From the NCBI GenBank assembly GCA_024349245.1, contig JALDNG010000809.1:20438-84437 (forward strand): a DNA stretch of 64,000 bases. Reading direction: 5' to 3'. The notes beneath the pieces were generated by a model that saw nothing but the letters and a program-made list of their open reading frames with translations, was not told the DNA's origin and did no database searches. Within the stretch, counting starts at the first letter, position 1, and every line of letters begins with the position of its first letter. The DNA is from Neodontobutis hainanensis. Its lineage: Eukaryota > Chordata > Actinopteri > Gobiiformes > Odontobutidae. Shown here piece after piece: positions 61,490-64,000 of the stretch. Both the position numbers and the translations under genes were made by a program.

Positions 61490-62450
61490 GAGCCAATTAA
61501 ACGAAAGAGATGTTCTGAAACATATCTGATCACCGAATTCAGCTTGTTTAGATTTATATGGAGGCCTTTAAGTCTCACAAATGCCACGCAAATGTGTCAC
61601 GTGTTGATGGTAACTGTTTGAAGAGGAATTTATTTATTTTTTAGTTACATGTACAAAATAATTGTTTTCATCAGATATGGAACAGAACATCAAGATAACT
61701 TAGTATCTTAGTAAAACGAAGGCGTTAATATGGTATTTTTATGAATATTGTCAGGTGCTAAATTGGACAATCTTCAATGGTAACTTTGGGACATGCAATT
61801 TTATCTGAATCAATAAATACTCATTGAGAACTGATCGAAGATATCGAGTACTTACCCATATATTTTTCTTTATAAGGCTTAATGGAATAAGTGGAATGGT
61901 TCATCCCTTCTGCATTTTCTCACTAGGTTTTGCTTGTATCATCATATAACCATATAATGCTTCGAAGGAGCTGATATCTCTTCAGTTAGAATGGTAATAA
62001 AAATTGCTATTTGCATTTGAAGGGGTAAAGATGGCACTTGCAGATTAAACAATGCAATACTTCCAAAACTCATAAAAATGTGATAGAATTGACTACAGAC
62101 GATACCGAAACACCTGTCAGAGCCTTCTTAGAGAAATAATTTAACAGAATATGGCAACCACTTTTATCTTTCAGAAATAGATTGAAAGAATATTAAAAGT
62201 AAATATTGATAATTAGATAGGGAACTTTTCACTTTTCATCTGACTGTTATACATAATGGTGTTATCTAGAAAGGCTAAATTTTAACACATTCATAAATCG
62301 TTGACATTTAAGTTCACAAAAATTTCCGATTAATGAATAAAACGTCAGAGAAAGCATTTAACTGCAATCTCTGAATATAAAACGTCCACTGTCTATGAAT
62401 CAGGTAAGATTTATGTGTTTGCTGACCCACTTACTTGTAATAGTTTCATA
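61490..62450 (+). pseudogene. Reverse transcriptase-RNase H of the second gypsy relic
   Basis: Landmarks in order: RFIWRPLSLTNATQMCHVLM from 61550 (family 'F.RMPFGL.NAP.TFQ.LM'). YMYKIIVFIRYGTEHQDNL from 61646, where the catalytic YMDD is changed to YMYK. Then TLGHAI, then LIEDIEYLPI and WFIPSAFSH (family 'I..FP.P...K.L..FLG...YYRRFIP.FS'). RNase H starts at about 62086 with ELTTDDTETPVRAFLEK and RIWQPLLSFRNRLKEY. It continues NFSLFI...FKFTK ('LLAI...H....L.G..F...TDHK') and ends RKHLTAISEY...ESGKIYVFADPLT at about 62345-62440 (family 'GK.N.VADALSR'). Stops and shifts are frequent and the loss of both active-site aspartates shows it is dead. Motifs differ from the first gypsy relic, so this is another lineage. 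Confidence 0.88.
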
Positions 62451-62499
62451 TTCCATTTTAAAATAATGCCAAGCATCGATAGCGAAGATTCCAAAATTC

Positions 62500-63600
62500 T
62501 AAGAGGAGGGTAACCTATTAAACTGATCTGAAAATTTATTCTTGTGGTTTGTTTCTACGAGAATTACCATTCAATAAATGTATTTCAAACATCAAATGCG
62601 ATAATTCAACCAGAAATGCTCGCAGAGATATGCCTGTCGATCTTCATGAATTGTATATGATATCAATCATTATATCTCTAATCAGTACATATAAACAACC
62701 AAAATACTCATTAGCAATGACATTTTCATGAACGCGTCACTGAAAAGGTTACAAATCGTGTTTGGGTATGTATTTTTTTGTTAGACATCGAATAATCAGA
62801 GATACACGAAATCACCGTTCGAATCTTTTAATATGCCCAAAAACGGTCTTATCGTTGATATATGAAGACATTATTTGATCATTTGACGTCAAATGGTCAA
62901 AATCACTAAATCCATATAATCTACAGATATACACGTTAGCTAGAAGCTGTGCACTCAGAGACACCGTTCACAAAATTATTGAGAAAGAGCTAAAATATCA
63001 GACTAGATGTTTTTAATTATGCTACTACTTATAACTCTTCAACTCATGGACCTCAGTTCACATCTGATATATGTAAATGCATGGTTTATCTGAACAATTA
63101 AACGACTCATCATACCACTGACTTGCAAATTCAGGCTAGGAGCTTGATTAAACGTTTTCATAGTAAGCGTATATATTCTCTGATCATACGCATCACAGGT
63201 CAAAATTGGTTTTTCTTGGTATCCTAACAATCCTTAAAATCGATTTGAAGAAATCACGAGCATAATTGTTTATTGCAGCCAACATACCGTTCAAGGCTAT
63301 TTAATTGGCAGTAATCAAAATTCTATTCACGAGGACAAGTTCTTTCTAGACATAAGGGATTAGGTTCGTAGGATTGCACCCATTCGAATAAGACTGGATG
63401 GAAACAAGGATCTCTAGAATTGCCTTGTTATTATAGTACTTGGCCTAAAAAAAGCTACCCAACGATTAAACAATTTTATGATGGTCCTTATATAGTTTGA
63501 AAGCATAGACAAAGAAATTTTTTGTAGAAATAGGAGTTTATCCTGAATTTTTATTTAACGATATAAATTGAAACCTGAACACCCATTTTCATCAAAAAAT
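62500..63600 (+). pseudogene. Integrase of the second gypsy relic
   Basis: At about 62930-63000 one frame reads LEAVHSETPFTKLLRKS (family 'WPEA.P....A.T.A..'). At 63045-63170 one frame reads SHGPQFTSDICK, then TTHHTTDLQIQARSLIKRFH, matching 'SDRG.QFTS..F ... TTAYHPQ.NG..ERFH'. Here the catalytic Asp is His and the catalytic Glu is Lys. At 63450-63505 KKSYPTIKQFYDGPYIV matches the C-terminal 'KL...W.GPY.V' module, followed by the family's short end. The protein is inactive, but the order of domains is clear. Confidence 0.85.
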
Positions 63601-63745
63601 AATTTAAGATGCAAACTTCTAGGCAAACTGCTTCAAACGAGTTTATCAAAGAAAATAAATTAAAAAAAGATCCTAGGTACCAAATGAGGGAGCTGCGTAT
63701 TGAACATGCACCAACGAAACCTGGAGTAACGGCTACGTGATATTA

Positions 63746-64000
63746 TTTTTAAGAATAAAAAGCATTTATTAAAAGCTAAAATTTATAATAACTTAATGAT
63801 TTAAGGATGTATAGGTGTTAATTTTTGAAATATATGATTTATATAATTCAATTTGGAGAAATTAAATTTCAACATTTTTTGTTTTTTTCATTTATTATGA
63901 TCGATTTGAAAATTTAATTTTTAAAATTTAATTAATGTTAATTTCAACAAAAATATTGACACCTTACATAAAATTATGAATTAATCAAATATATTTATTT
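63746..64000. other. A+T-rich flank to the window end
   Basis: Plain desert after the retrotransposon relic. No gene seen. Confidence 0.5.

Larger units (their letters stand above)
59925..63745 (+). mobile_element. Second Ty3/gypsy retrotransposon relic
   Basis: A block of raised G+C about 3.8 kb long, with sharp composition edges, holds RT, RNase H and integrase motifs in gypsy order on the plus strand. A purine-rich run (AAATGAGGGAG at 63683-63693) after the integrase could be the polypurine tract. The sequence after it resembles the left edge of the block at about 59928 over some 20 bases, hinting at long terminal repeat starts. Only a stub of the right repeat would remain. The block from 59925 to 61480 probably held the 5' repeat, gag and protease, but no motif of these could be identified. 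Confidence 0.8.

Noticed and set aside
62549..62731. Plus-strand 60-codon frame
   Set aside because: It is inside the second gypsy relic between RNase H and integrase. It may be part of the decayed polyprotein, but it is not an independent gene.
63039..63230. Minus-strand 63-codon frame
   Set aside because: It is antisense to the integrase catalytic block SHGPQFTS of the second gypsy relic.
1..64000. CRISPR array, operon or defence-island content
   Set aside because: No spaced direct repeats of 20-40 bases and no prokaryotic gene packing were seen; the window is eukaryotic in style.

Overview
This window looks like nuclear DNA from a very A+T-rich eukaryote. By eye roughly four bases in five are A or T. 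There are no bacterial-style operons or ribosome binding sites and no rRNA gene, and I could not support any tRNA. Short open stretches are bounded by GT...AG signals of the spliceosomal kind. The most certain content is transposon debris: one Tc1/mariner-type element, two Merlin/ISXO2-type transposase relics and two Ty3/gypsy retrotransposon relics. Together with short, intron-split genes this would fit a parasitic metazoan with an A+T-rich genome, for example a myxozoan. That is inference from style only; no gene in the window fixes the taxon.

Layout. Bases 1-4700 are mostly A+T desert with two short ORFs and a few candidate exons. A four-exon gene model lies on the minus strand at 4777-5839. 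A Ty3/gypsy relic (reverse transcriptase, RNase H, traces of integrase) fills about 7980-9960. A small membrane-protein ORF (11134-11352) and a four-exon model (12701-13228) follow, both on the minus strand. A Merlin-type relic sits at 14860-15430. A minus-strand repeat-protein pseudogene occupies about 15918-16760 and an unidentified less A+T-rich island lies at 17280-17900. On the plus strand there is a possible secreted-protein gene (18298-19011) and a multi-exon gene (19927-25134). The latter meets a convergent minus-strand gene (25619-26276). From 26.4 to 34 kb there are scattered small ORFs and exons, the best being a 53-residue single-membrane-span ORF at 31203-31364.

From 35.3 to 40.4 kb the sequence is richer: a second Merlin-type relic, a 62-residue ORF, a complete mariner-like element with terminal inverted repeats and TA target site (37031-38222), a plus-strand exon pair near 38.7 kb and a frame-broken major-facilitator-type membrane protein on the minus strand (39955-40434). 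From 40.5 to 59.9 kb is again mostly desert with isolated small ORFs and one two-exon model at 48360-48630. The last 4 kb (about 59930-63740) is a second, distinct Ty3/gypsy relic.

All transposons are broken by stops and frameshifts, so they look like old, dead copies. I found no defence system, CRISPR array or gene cluster. The host gene models were assembled by hand from splice consensus, reading phase and local base composition. Without transcripts they should be treated as hypotheses, because any locally G+C-richer stretch in such DNA is open in several frames.
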